From assembly GCA_000746015.1 (NCBI GenBank), contig JQKK01000003.1:226213-290212 (forward strand): 64,000 nucleotides of DNA. The letters run 5' to 3'. Below, in pieces: positions 42,938-51,680 of the stretch (its first letter is position 1; each line of letters begins with the position of its first letter). The translations under genes were made by a program, and so were the position numbers. The notes under the pieces are model-generated. The model was not told where the DNA came from and did no database searches. It saw nothing but the letters and a program-made list of their open reading frames with translations. This stretch comes from Lachnospiraceae bacterium MA2020 (lineage in GTDB: Bacteria; Bacillota; Clostridia; Lachnospirales; Lachnospiraceae).

Positions 42938-44734
42938 ATGAGTTTTCACTATGATCCAATGACCGGAGAAAGAATCGAAGATGCTGAGGTGGAGAAGGAG
43001 ACAGATCAGGAGTTAAGTAAAGAGACTGATAAAGTAACAGATCAGGAACAAAACTCAGAGGAAGTACATGAGGCTGAAACTGAAAAGCCTGAAAAACAGC
43101 CATCTCAGGATAATGCAGCGGAGGATACTTTGCAGGGAAATGCTCAAAAATCTGAGTTCAATGCCATCCCTGAGGAAACAAATAATGACAAGAGTCCATC
43201 AGCAGGCCCTGTGATCGCGATAATCATAGCTGCTGTTATAGTAATTGCAGCTTTGGGATTTGCAGTATTTAAGTTTATGGGTACTTCAAAGTACGGTAAG
43301 AATGGTAAATTTATTACTGCATTTGAAAAGTCTATGGAATGGGGCTCACTTGCTGAGGCAATGGATCTTTCTGATATAGCAGCTAAGGGCAAGTCAACTA
43401 TGACTTTGGATGCAAAGATCGATGGACATGCTGTAAGCACTGAATATGCTTACGACAGAAAGGCCGGCAAATATTCAATCTATGCAAAATATAAAATTGA
43501 AGATTATGCTTTAGATGCTACTGCATTTCTTGATAGAGAAAAAGTTCTTTTGAAAGTACCGGCACTTATCAAAGAGCCATTGATGTATAATTATACTGAA
43601 GAAAAGACAGGATATTTAACTAAGCTTGCAGGAAGTAAAAATCTTGAAAAGCTTGATGAGTCTTTGGTAACATCTACTTCAGATATAGATACAGAAGAAT
43701 ATCAGAAGAGAATGAAGGACATCTTCATAAAGTCATTCAATAAGCTTGATTTCAAGGCAACAGATTCAGAAACATTTGAGATAAATGGAAAAGACAAGAA
43801 GTGCAAGGGATATACCGCACAGCTTAACGAAGAGTTTTACAGAACATTTTTAGAAGAATTTGGCGATTTTATCGAAGATTATAGTATTCAAATGTCAATC
43901 AATAATGAGAATATCGATGATTTCAAGGACAGTATCGATAAATTGCTTGATGATATTGAGGACGTTCCGGAGACAAATCTTACAATTTATCTTACAGATG
44001 GAAAAATAGCAAGAGCTGAAATAGAGTCAGATGATCATGAGGCATATGTTGAGTTCAATGGCGGTAACTACTGGACAGAAAATATGACTATTGGCGTTGA
44101 CAATACAGATATAGAGATTTCCGGTGATGTAGCTGATAACAAGGAAAGCAGAGTATTAGAGTGTGGCGGAGTTGAGCTTTTCAGCTATGAGTATGATAAA
44201 AAGGATGGGAATCTTGAATTATCGGCTTTGGCAGGCACAACAACCGGCAGCATTGAGGGAACTCTTAAGAAGAAAAAAGGTGGTTTTGAGCTTGCAATAA
44301 CTGATGTAAAAGCATCAGGAATGTCACTTGAAAATTATCTTAAAGACTTCGAGGCTACCCTTAGTGTAGAAAGTGGTGCTGATGTCCGTGAAATCAGCGA
44401 CGATGATGCTTATGATCTCGGTACAATGTCTGAGGAAGACTATCAGGAACTCGCAATGAAGGTGGCTAAGAACATTGAGGAAGTAAAGGATTCACTTCCA
44501 GACTCATTGCAGAGCATCCTTGGTTATGGACTTGGAAGCTCTATGAGCGGTTTCGGTGGTTCATCATACGGCGTTGATAATTATGATAGTTCAGACTACG
44601 GTTATGGCGACTCATCATACGACGACTACGGCTCAGATTATGGCTATGGTTCTGACTACGAAGATGAGGAAGATGAAGATAATTACGATGACGAAGATGA
44701 CGATGATTACAATTCATTATTCGGCAATTATTAA
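42938..44734 (+). CDS. Unrecognised membrane-anchored protein with Tyr/Asp/Gly-rich tail (598 aa)
   Basis: Layout: an acidic, Glu/Gln-rich N-terminal region (1-85), one membrane helix (about 89-111, VIAIIIAAVIVIAALGFAV), a large domain (about 120-520) with alternating strand-like segments and charged helices, and a tail (about 525-598) of repeats such as SSYGVDNYDSSDYGYGD followed by an Asp/Glu run. The topology suggests an outside domain. No known family is recognised. It lies 2 bp after the ATPase, and its end overlaps the permease gene, so it is likely a partner of the exporter. Confidence 0.7.
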   Translation: MSFHYDPMTGERIEDAEVEKETDQELSKETDKVTDQEQNSEEVHEAETEKPEKQPSQDNAAEDTLQGNAQKSEFNAIPEETNNDKSPSAGPVIAIIIAAVIVIAALGFAVFKFMGTSKYGKNGKFITAFEKSMEWGSLAEAMDLSDIAAKGKSTMTLDAKIDGHAVSTEYAYDRKAGKYSIYAKYKIEDYALDATAFLDREKVLLKVPALIKEPLMYNYTEEKTGYLTKLAGSKNLEKLDESLVTSTSDIDTEEYQKRMKDIFIKSFNKLDFKATDSETFEINGKDKKCKGYTAQLNEEFYRTFLEEFGDFIEDYSIQMSINNENIDDFKDSIDKLLDDIEDVPETNLTIYLTDGKIARAEIESDDHEAYVEFNGGNYWTENMTIGVDNTDIEISGDVADNKESRVLECGGVELFSYEYDKKDGNLELSALAGTTTGSIEGTLKKKKGGFELAITDVKASGMSLENYLKDFEATLSVESGADVREISDDDAYDLGTMSEEDYQELAMKVAKNIEEVKDSLPDSLQSILGYGLGSSMSGFGGSSYGVDNYDSSDYGYGDSSYDDYGSDYGYGSDYEDEEDEDNYDDEDDDDYNSLFGNY

Positions 44735-45926
44735 TTATATAAAAATCGAATTAAAGCGTACAGGAATAGTATTTTTACACACACTGACCAGCATTTTTGC
44801 CATGGTGCTTATAATGAGCATCGTGGCAGCGGGCAGTGTGTGTCTGCTTGAAAAGAAAAATGCGTATGAGCCGGTGGTAGTTGCACTTTGTACAGAGGAT
44901 AAAGGTACGGGAATGACAGAGGCACTTCATCTGGTGACTTCAATGAAATCACTTGAAAAGTTATGTTCATTTGAATATATGGATGAAGATGAAGCAGTCA
45001 ACGGTATACGCAGCGGCAAAGTTGACTGTGCACTGGTATTTCCATCGGACTTTTTCAAAGATATTAATACCGGGATCAATACTCCTGCCAGAGTGGTCTT
45101 CAATGAAAACGGATTACTTGGGCAGGAGATTTTTAAGGAGATCATAGGCGATGCAGTATCTATGATAGACACGGCAGAAGCTGGAATTTATGCGGTGACT
45201 TATGCTTCAGCTGATTATGAGATGAAGATCGCAAGGGAAGATATGGAGTATCTTCTGACAAAGATGTTTGCTTTTGTGGTATTAAAAAGAGATGCATTGT
45301 TTATCCCGTTTGTATATGGTTTTACAGGAAGTCTTGGGTTGTGGGACTATTATGGAGCGGCTGCGGTCTTTATGATCGTTCTTCTGACGGGATTGTTTTT
45401 TAGTTATCTGTATGCAGACAGCAACGGAGCACTTAATAAAAAGCTGAGCATGATAGGAATAACTCCAACGGTTTATTCTGCTGTAAAGACTTTTGTAATG
45501 GGAATGGTGATTTTTATTCTCTTGGTATCCGTCAGTGCTATATTATCTTGGACCGGTAACTTAGCAGGTGTATCTGTAAATATTTTTTATTTTGATTTTT
45601 TGCCATCGTATGTTTTGATAAGTTTTTCAATAGCAGCTTTTTTTCATTTCATATATTCTATCGGAAGTAGTGCGCATGCGGGAAAGAGTATATTATTTAT
45701 AGTAGAATTGCTTTTGATACTGCTTAGTGGTACGGTACTTCCGGTAGTGTTTTTTGGAAGTGAAGTGGTTTCATTAATACGGATCTTGCCGGGAACAGTA
45801 TGGTTTGAGTGCCTTTCTCAGACGATAGATGGCAGCGTTTCTTATATGACAATGTTTTGCACGGTGATTTATGGAATTATTTTTTACATTATAGGAACAG
45901 TTTTACAATGGAAAAAATTATTGTAA
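44703..45926 (+). CDS. ABC-2 type permease, first subunit
   Basis: About 407 aa. An N-terminal membrane segment (about 15-40) is followed by an outside domain of about 140 residues (VVALCTEDKGTGMTEALHLV) and five further membrane segments, the plan of ABC-2/YhgE-like permeases. The start is uncertain: ATGs at 44697 and 44703 both lie inside the Asp-rich end of the preceding gene, without a clean ribosome site, and an open frame runs back to 44556 as low-complexity shadow. I choose 44703. It overlaps the upstream gene by 32 bp and the next gene by 19 bp. Confidence 0.75.
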   Translation: MITIHYSAIINYIKIELKRTGIVFLHTLTSIFAMVLIMSIVAAGSVCLLEKKNAYEPVVVALCTEDKGTGMTEALHLVTSMKSLEKLCSFEYMDEDEAVNGIRSGKVDCALVFPSDFFKDINTGINTPARVVFNENGLLGQEIFKEIIGDAVSMIDTAEAGIYAVTYASADYEMKIAREDMEYLLTKMFAFVVLKRDALFIPFVYGFTGSLGLWDYYGAAAVFMIVLLTGLFFSYLYADSNGALNKKLSMIGITPTVYSAVKTFVMGMVIFILLVSVSAILSWTGNLAGVSVNIFYFDFLPSYVLISFSIAAFFHFIYSIGSSAHAGKSILFIVELLLILLSGTVLPVVFFGSEVVSLIRILPGTVWFECLSQTIDGSVSYMTMFCTVIYGIIFYIIGTVLQWKKLL

Positions 45927-46870
45927 GGTACTCGATTTTTCTTAAGCTTTCATTAAAAAATAAGATGATGTGGCTATATGTTCTTCTGATGGTCTGCGTT
46001 GCTCTGTTATTTTCAAAAGTTGTGATCTCTGATAATGATAATACAACGGTCATGCTGTATGGAGAGAGTGCAGAGGCAGATCAGGTGATCATGAGGCTGA
46101 CAGCATCGGAATCGGTGTTTTCTTTTGTGGAGGCTGAAACAGAATATGATCTTGAAGAAAAAGTAAGATCCGGAGCAGCGGAGTGTGGCTTTGTTTTCCA
46201 CGATGGCTTTGAGAAAAATTTTTCAGATGGAAAAAAGGGAGGTGTTGATTTTGCGACATCCCCTTTTACAGTTAAAGGAATAGCCGCAAAAGAGACAGTG
46301 TTTGCAGCTATTATGGAAATATATGCAGGAGACCTTATCGGGAATGAGGCCGGAAATATTTTCAAAGATAAAGACGGAGGCTTAGAGAGAACTATGCAGT
46401 ATTACAACAATATCGTGCATAGTGATGAGGTTTTTGACGTCAAATATGAAAAAATTGATGGCGCAGCAACCCAAAATATAAGGCATCTCGCAAATAGGTT
46501 TTTCCCTGTTCATGGTATTATAACCTTTATTTTGTTGAGCTATGGCTTATTTATGGAGAACGAAAATCGTTTTGGCAAGTATCGTTCCTTTGGAAAAGCA
46601 TTCACTTCAACTGAGCGCAATGTATTATTTGTTGAGAAAAGATTTGCAACTCTGACGGTCCCGATACTTGCCGTATTTATCACAGCAAGAGTCCTGGAAG
46701 CTTCATTTCCGATAATGAATGATATATTATATTTTGCAATATTGCTTCCGATCATAGTTGTTTTTGTTTCTATATTTTCAACTTTGTTTAAGAGAGAAGA
46801 AAGCTATATCTGCTGGTCGTTATTCGTGCTATTTGCTGTATTGATCGGAGGAATGGTGTTTACTCTGTAA
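45908..46870 (+). CDS. ABC-2 type permease, second subunit
   Basis: A 320-aa membrane protein with the same plan as its neighbour: a membrane segment (about 20-40), an outside domain (TVMLYGESAEADQVIMRLTA), and four or five C-terminal membrane segments. The two outside domains share the element [YE][EY]DL/DEAEEKVRSGxxxCxxVF (NGIRSGKVDCALVF versus EKVRSGAAECGFVF), so they are paralogues that probably form a heterodimer. The start at 45908 lies inside the previous gene, behind AGGAAC. Confidence 0.75.
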   Translation: MEKIIVRYSIFLKLSLKNKMMWLYVLLMVCVALLFSKVVISDNDNTTVMLYGESAEADQVIMRLTASESVFSFVEAETEYDLEEKVRSGAAECGFVFHDGFEKNFSDGKKGGVDFATSPFTVKGIAAKETVFAAIMEIYAGDLIGNEAGNIFKDKDGGLERTMQYYNNIVHSDEVFDVKYEKIDGAATQNIRHLANRFFPVHGIITFILLSYGLFMENENRFGKYRSFGKAFTSTERNVLFVEKRFATLTVPILAVFITARVLEASFPIMNDILYFAILLPIIVVFVSIFSTLFKREESYICWSLFVLFAVLIGGMVFTL

Positions 46871-46879
46871 TAGTCCATA

Positions 46880-47860
46880 TTATTGAGTAGATCCACGCAT
46901 AGACACTTCATAGTGTAGATATTCTTTTCTGCTATTATCGTTACAATTGTTTTTAATTAGAGATAATAACTTTTCTACAGCGGCTTCTCCAATGGCATGA
47001 TTATCATAGATAATGCTTGTGATTGGAGGAGAGTTGTGTTCGAGATATTCGCTATTGAAAAAAGATGCAATTTTAATATCAAGAGGAATATCCAGATCAC
47101 GTCGTTCTAATTCATTTAGTGCCATAAGACAGATATGATCATCCATGCATATAATGCAGTCAGTATCTTTGCGAAGAGCAAATCTGACTGCATTGCTTAT
47201 TTCAATATTTGTATCGCAATTCATCAGGTAATGATAAGAAATAGTCCTGTTTGACATATGTTTACAGGCGTCCAAAAATCCCTGTAATCTAATCTGATTG
47301 ACGTTAAATTCTTCTTTGCCTCCTATTAGGAATAATCGTTCATTTCCCTTGGAAATTAATATTTCGGTTAATTCTTTACAGCTTGAATAATTGTCCTGGT
47401 CTACGGAAAAAACATTTGGGTCATCTGATGAACCAATTATAACAAATGGTATATTTTTAGATTCTAATAAGGCTGCGGCCCAATCATTTTTGTATGCTCT
47501 TGCAAGAATAATCCCATCTATCTTCTTTTGATTAACAATTCGATCAAGCGCGGAATTCCCCTTATTATCTGCTGAGGTTATCATCAGATCATATCCGTTG
47601 CGCTGACAAGCTGTCTGTGCACCGACAAGACATTGAAGAAAAAACGAATGATAGTTTTCACCATAACTATATGGAAAAACAATTCCAATGTTTTGGGTTC
47701 TGTTTTTCGGAAATTCAGATGCAGAAAAATACCCATGTGAATGAGCATATGTTTTAACTAATTCTGCAGTTTTGGAACTGACTCTTCCTTTTCCGGAAAG
47801 AGCTCTGGAAACCGTTGTGGCAGATAAATTAAGTTCTCTGGCTATATCTTTTGCGTTCAT
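46880..47860 (-). CDS. LacI-family transcriptional regulator
   Basis: A 326-aa repressor: N-terminal helix-turn-helix (MNAKDIARELNLSATTVSRALSG), hinge, and a periplasmic-binding-type effector domain. The start at 47860 follows GAGAGGAAA; the open frame upstream has no ribosome site. It is divergent from the importer-GH42 operon, so it probably represses that operon until a galactoside-type sugar binds. TGCGCAA-type palindromes lie in the gap. It ends 9 bp from the convergent permease gene with no visible terminator. Confidence 0.92.
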   Translation of the reverse strand: MNAKDIARELNLSATTVSRALSGKGRVSSKTAELVKTYAHSHGYFSASEFPKNRTQNIGIVFPYSYGENYHSFFLQCLVGAQTACQRNGYDLMITSADNKGNSALDRIVNQKKIDGIILARAYKNDWAAALLESKNIPFVIIGSSDDPNVFSVDQDNYSSCKELTEILISKGNERLFLIGGKEEFNVNQIRLQGFLDACKHMSNRTISYHYLMNCDTNIEISNAVRFALRKDTDCIICMDDHICLMALNELERRDLDIPLDIKIASFFNSEYLEHNSPPITSIIYDNHAIGEAAVEKLLSLIKNNCNDNSRKEYLHYEVSMRGSTQ

Positions 47861-47900
47861 CTTATATTTCCTCTCATGGTTTAAGTACAGCTTTAAGTAC

Positions 47901-47952
47901 AGTGTAATAGTAAATCGCTGAAAAATCAACTTAAAAATGCGCAAATTGCGCA
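47901..47952 (-). promoter_or_regulatory. lacI-type gene promoter and candidate operator
   Basis: Minus-strand TTGATT (47929-47924), 17-bp spacer, TACACT (47906-47901). Just upstream lies the perfect odd palindrome TGCGCAA-A-TTGCGCA (47938-47952). A 12-bp direct repeat TTTAAGTACAG (47880-47890 and 47892-47902) lies in the 5' UTR. Confidence 0.55.
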
Positions 47953-48041
47953 AAAAACTGATGCGTTATGATAAAAACATAAAATTTGATTGTGCGATTT
48001 GTCGAATAGAATGAATAGAAATCATCAAAAATTGGTGATAT

Positions 48042-48089
48042 TATAATTGCATAAAATATATCGAGCGCAATATATCACGATAATTGCGC
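48042..48089 (+). promoter_or_regulatory. Promoter region and second operator of the importer-GH42 operon
   Basis: TATAAT at 48042-48047 without a clear -35 box, then the inverted repeat GCGCAAT (48065-48071) / ATTGCGC (48083-48089), the same half-sites as the palindrome at 47938. The pair could form a repression loop or a roadblock. Confidence 0.5.
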
Positions 48090-48142
48090 AAGGGAGGGTA
48101 GATGTTAAAAATAGTATTGGGTACGGTCATGAGGAGGTATGT

Positions 48143-49120
48143 ATGGATATTGACTTAAACGGTGCTAAGGTAATTAAGAATACCAAGAGCATCGAACGAA
48201 ACAACAAGTGGAGTGCTTTCCTAACAGATGTCAGGAAGAACAGAGTTTTACTATGTATGCTTATACCGGCGTTGCTGTATGTTATTGTATTTGCTTATAT
48301 CCCGATGGGCGGAATTGTTTTAGCTTTTAAGAATTACAACTATAACGTTGGTATATTTAAGAGTCCCTGGTGTGGATTTGATAATTTCAGATTTCTTTTT
48401 GTTACAAACAAGATATGGCAGCTGACACTTAACACACTTCTGTATAATCTTGTTTTTATTGCATCAGGACTTGTTTTTGAAGTGGGATTTGCAATCGTAT
48501 TAAGTGAGATAAGAAATAAGGTATTTAAAAAGATAACTCAGGCTTTCATGTTTTTACCGTACTTTATTTCATGGGTAGTTGTTGCAACGATCATGTTGAA
48601 TATTTTTGGAAGTAATGGTGTATTGCATCACATTCTTTCATATTTTGGAGCAGGAGATTTTAGTGTTTATAAGAATACTAAAATATGGCCGCTTGTACTC
48701 GTGATAGTAAGAGCATGGAAACAGACGGGATATGGTACGGTTGTTTATCTTGCGGCAATAACCGGAATAGGACAGGACTTATATGAAGCCGCAAGTATTG
48801 ATGGAGCTACAATCTGGCAGAAGATAAGATATATTACATTGCCGAGTTTGAAGCCTACTATATTTATCATGGTCTTACTTGCACTCGGAAATGTCTTTAG
48901 AGGAGATTTTGGAATGTTTTATCAGTTGGTAGGTTCAAACCAACTGCTTCTTCAGACTTCGGATGTCCTTGATACGTATATATACAGAATGCTTACGACT
49001 TCCCCAAACACAGGAATGACTGCAGCGGCAGGTCTTTATCAGTCAATTCTTTGTTTCGTATGCATAATGGTGGCAAATCATGTAGTTAAGAAGGTTGATC
49101 CGGATTATTCACTTTTCTAA
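48143..49120 (+). CDS. Carbohydrate ABC permease (LplB-like)
   Basis: A 325-aa oligosaccharide permease with six membrane segments. The EAA loop is DLYEAASIDGATIWQKIRYITLP. The N-terminal ALLYVIVFAYIPMGGIVLAFKNYN is typical of LplB/YteP-type permeases. The start at 48143 follows GAGGAGG; the upstream open frame covers the operator region. First gene of a permease-permease-binding protein-GH42 operon. Confidence 0.92.
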   Translation: MDIDLNGAKVIKNTKSIERNNKWSAFLTDVRKNRVLLCMLIPALLYVIVFAYIPMGGIVLAFKNYNYNVGIFKSPWCGFDNFRFLFVTNKIWQLTLNTLLYNLVFIASGLVFEVGFAIVLSEIRNKVFKKITQAFMFLPYFISWVVVATIMLNIFGSNGVLHHILSYFGAGDFSVYKNTKIWPLVLVIVRAWKQTGYGTVVYLAAITGIGQDLYEAASIDGATIWQKIRYITLPSLKPTIFIMVLLALGNVFRGDFGMFYQLVGSNQLLLQTSDVLDTYIYRMLTTSPNTGMTAAAGLYQSILCFVCIMVANHVVKKVDPDYSLF

Positions 49121-49131
49121 GGAGCAAGAGT

Positions 49132-50025
49132 ATGAGAATAAAAAAAGGAAAAGATCAGATTATCTTTAATATACTGTCATATGCTTTAGTTGGCGCTTTT
49201 GCTTTTATATGTATAGTTCCCTTCTATCTAATAGTAATGGGATCGTTGACGAGTGAGCACACGATAGTTACGGAAGGATATAATTTCTTTGTTAAGTTAA
49301 AGGATTTTTCTATTGAGGCATATAAGATAGCGTTAAAGAATCCCGACAGCATTATTAAGGCTTATGGCGTAACGATTTTTGTAACAGTTGTTGGTACGGC
49401 AATATCGATTTTTATAACTACAATGACAGGGTATGTGCTTGCCAGAAAAGATTTCCCCTGGAAGAATAAGATTTCATTTTTCTTTTTCTTCACAACTCTT
49501 TTCAATGGCGGGTTAGTCCCTTACTACATACTCTGCACAAAGTATCTGAACTTTACAAATCATATATATGCATTGATCATTCCCGGACTTTTTACTGTAT
49601 GGAATATGATAATTGCCAAGAGCTTCATGGCAGGCATTCCTTTTGAGCTTACGGAAGCAGCGAAGATTGATGGCGCAGGAGATTTCTATATATATGCACA
49701 TATAATAATGCCGGTAGCGAAGCCGTTGATTGCTACACTGACATTATTTGTCGCTTTAGCATATTGGAATGACTGGTATAACTGCATGCTTTTCATGGGG
49801 ACCGGAAATACATGGAACCTGCAGTACACATTACAAAACATATTGAACAGTTCGGAAGCACTTAAACGGATTGCGGCTATGACGGGGATGCAGGTAGGGC
49901 AGATGCCATCCGAAGGCTTGAAACTTGCAATGACAGTTATAGCGACAGGACCAATCGTACTATTGTATCCTTTCCTGCAAAAGTATTTTGTAAAAGGACT
50001 GACGATTGGTGCTGTAAAAGGATGA
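49132..50025 (+). CDS. Carbohydrate ABC permease (LplC/YtcP-like)
   Basis: A 297-aa partner permease with six membrane segments and the EAA loop ELTEAAKIDGAGDFYIYAHIIMP. The C-terminal PFLQKYFVKGLTIGAVKG is the usual ending of this family. 11 bp after the first permease, with AAGGAGC. No ATPase gene is in the operon; such importers commonly share an MsmX-type ATPase encoded elsewhere. Confidence 0.92.
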   Translation: MRIKKGKDQIIFNILSYALVGAFAFICIVPFYLIVMGSLTSEHTIVTEGYNFFVKLKDFSIEAYKIALKNPDSIIKAYGVTIFVTVVGTAISIFITTMTGYVLARKDFPWKNKISFFFFFTTLFNGGLVPYYILCTKYLNFTNHIYALIIPGLFTVWNMIIAKSFMAGIPFELTEAAKIDGAGDFYIYAHIIMPVAKPLIATLTLFVALAYWNDWYNCMLFMGTGNTWNLQYTLQNILNSSEALKRIAAMTGMQVGQMPSEGLKLAMTVIATGPIVLLYPFLQKYFVKGLTIGAVKG

Positions 50026-50048
50026 TTGATAATTAAGGAGGGAAAATA

Positions 50049-51626
50049 ATGAAGGCTAATTTTGTTAAAAAGATTGTTGCGGTTGCATTAGTGTTAGCAG
50101 TAGTGGGAACGATGTCAGGGTGTGGATCAAGCAAGGCTTCGGCAGCCTCGGATCCAGGGGTTAATTATGAAGTTACGTCAGGTCCGTATGTTGATAAGGA
50201 TGTTGACCTGTCAAAGCATGAAAATGTTGTTATGTATGTGCTTGGTGACAGACCGGCAGATATGGATGAAGTATTGGAGAAGGCTAATAAAGAGTATTTT
50301 GAGCCTAATCTTAATACGGATCTTAGTATCGAATTTCTTAACTGGTCAGACTATCAGACAAAGTATCCACTTCTTCTGTCAGGAGGCGAGCAGGTAGATC
50401 TGATCTATACAGCTTCATGGTGTTTTTATAACGAAGAAATTGCAGCAGGTGCATTTAAGGAGCTTGATAAAGACTTCTTAAAGAAATATATGCCATATAC
50501 ATTTGAGGAAGAACCATCACAGGCATGGGATGAGATCTCTGTGGGAGGTAAAATTTATGCTGTACCAAAAGGGCAGGCATCTTTTACGGCATATGATCTT
50601 GCTCTTGTAAGAAAAGATCTGATCGATAAATATAATCTTACTGAGCCCACAAGCTGGGATAACTTCAAAAAATATCTTACAGAGCTTGCAGAACACACAA
50701 GTGAGAGTGGTGTAACAGCAATGAATACCAATGCAAACAGAGAACAGCTTTTGTCTATGTACCTGCAGTCAGAAAAAATTCAGGGTGTTACGGAAGGATA
50801 TGATTGGGAGTACGTTGCAGATAATAGCGAGGCAGCTCCAAAGCAGGATGATATATTCTATCTTTATACCTCTGATGAATACAAGAAATATTGTGAAGAG
50901 ATGGCTGAACTTGCTGAGAAAAAGGTTTGGTCTTCTGATGCAATAAATGATACAACAGATCCTCAGGCATATTTTGAAAACGGAACATCGGGTGCTTTCG
51001 TATGGAATAATTCTATATTTGCAGCCGGAAAGAATTTTGAGGATGCCGGACTTGGTGAATTTGCAGCTTATGATGTAACACCGGATACTAAGAGAGCACG
51101 CGGAGCATATTCAGTTGATGCTATAGCAATAACATCAAAGGCTGTAAATCCTGAAAGAGCAGCTTTGACGCTTGACTATATGAAGAGTGATGTCGATCTG
51201 AACAGACTTTTACTCGGAGGAATAGAGGGCAAGCATTGGGAGCTTACAGAAGATGGAACAAGGAAGACGCTCGATGGTGCGGCAAATTACGGATGGAACA
51301 GTTGGGCATGGGCAATTAACAGACAGGATGAGCCGGCAGAGGATGGACTTGATGAGCGACAGATTAAATTAATGGAAGCTTGTGAAGCACAGGAATTCGT
51401 ACCGGAGCAGACAGGTTTTACATTTAATCCTGAAAAGGTCCAGAGCCAGTATCAGGCAGTATCTGCAGTAGTGGATGAGTATAGGCAGTCATTTGCTTTG
51501 GGAATATATGGAGATGCAACTGACAGCACCTTTGATACTTTCAAAACACAGCTTGAAGCAGCGGGCATAGATGCGGTAACTGAGGAATTTCTCAGTCAGT
51601 ATAATGCATATATGAGCAATAGGTAA
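50049..51626 (+). CDS. Sugar-binding lipoprotein (family 1, LplA-like)
   Basis: A 525-aa extracellular binding protein. Lipobox MSGC (Cys25). The mature protein resembles LplA/DUF3502-type oligosaccharide binders (VDLIYTASWCFYNEEIAAGAFKELD; YAVPKGQASFTAYDLALVRKDLIDKY). Aromatic residues are plentiful, fitting sugar stacking. AAGGAGGG upstream. A hairpin without a T-run separates it from the GH42 gene, perhaps favouring a higher level of binding protein. Confidence 0.9.
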   Translation: MKANFVKKIVAVALVLAVVGTMSGCGSSKASAASDPGVNYEVTSGPYVDKDVDLSKHENVVMYVLGDRPADMDEVLEKANKEYFEPNLNTDLSIEFLNWSDYQTKYPLLLSGGEQVDLIYTASWCFYNEEIAAGAFKELDKDFLKKYMPYTFEEEPSQAWDEISVGGKIYAVPKGQASFTAYDLALVRKDLIDKYNLTEPTSWDNFKKYLTELAEHTSESGVTAMNTNANREQLLSMYLQSEKIQGVTEGYDWEYVADNSEAAPKQDDIFYLYTSDEYKKYCEEMAELAEKKVWSSDAINDTTDPQAYFENGTSGAFVWNNSIFAAGKNFEDAGLGEFAAYDVTPDTKRARGAYSVDAIAITSKAVNPERAALTLDYMKSDVDLNRLLLGGIEGKHWELTEDGTRKTLDGAANYGWNSWAWAINRQDEPAEDGLDERQIKLMEACEAQEFVPEQTGFTFNPEKVQSQYQAVSAVVDEYRQSFALGIYGDATDSTFDTFKTQLEAAGIDAVTEEFLSQYNAYMSNR

Positions 51627-51632
51627 AGTAAA

Positions 51633-51659
51633 TGAACCCTGTCTTTTGGGCAGGGTTCA
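51633..51659 (+). other. Intercistronic hairpin between binding protein and GH42 genes
   Basis: TGAACCCTG (51633-51641) / CAGGGTTCA (51651-51659), followed by AAAAAA rather than T, so it is a likely mRNA-stability or processing hairpin and not a terminator on this strand. Confidence 0.6.
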
Positions 51660-51680
51660 AAAAATATGAGGAGTTAAATT

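Noticed and set aside
44556..44702. N-terminal extension of the first ABC-2 permease
   Set aside because: Out-of-frame reading of the Tyr/Asp/Gly tail (Met/Thr/His-rich); the permease homology starts after it.
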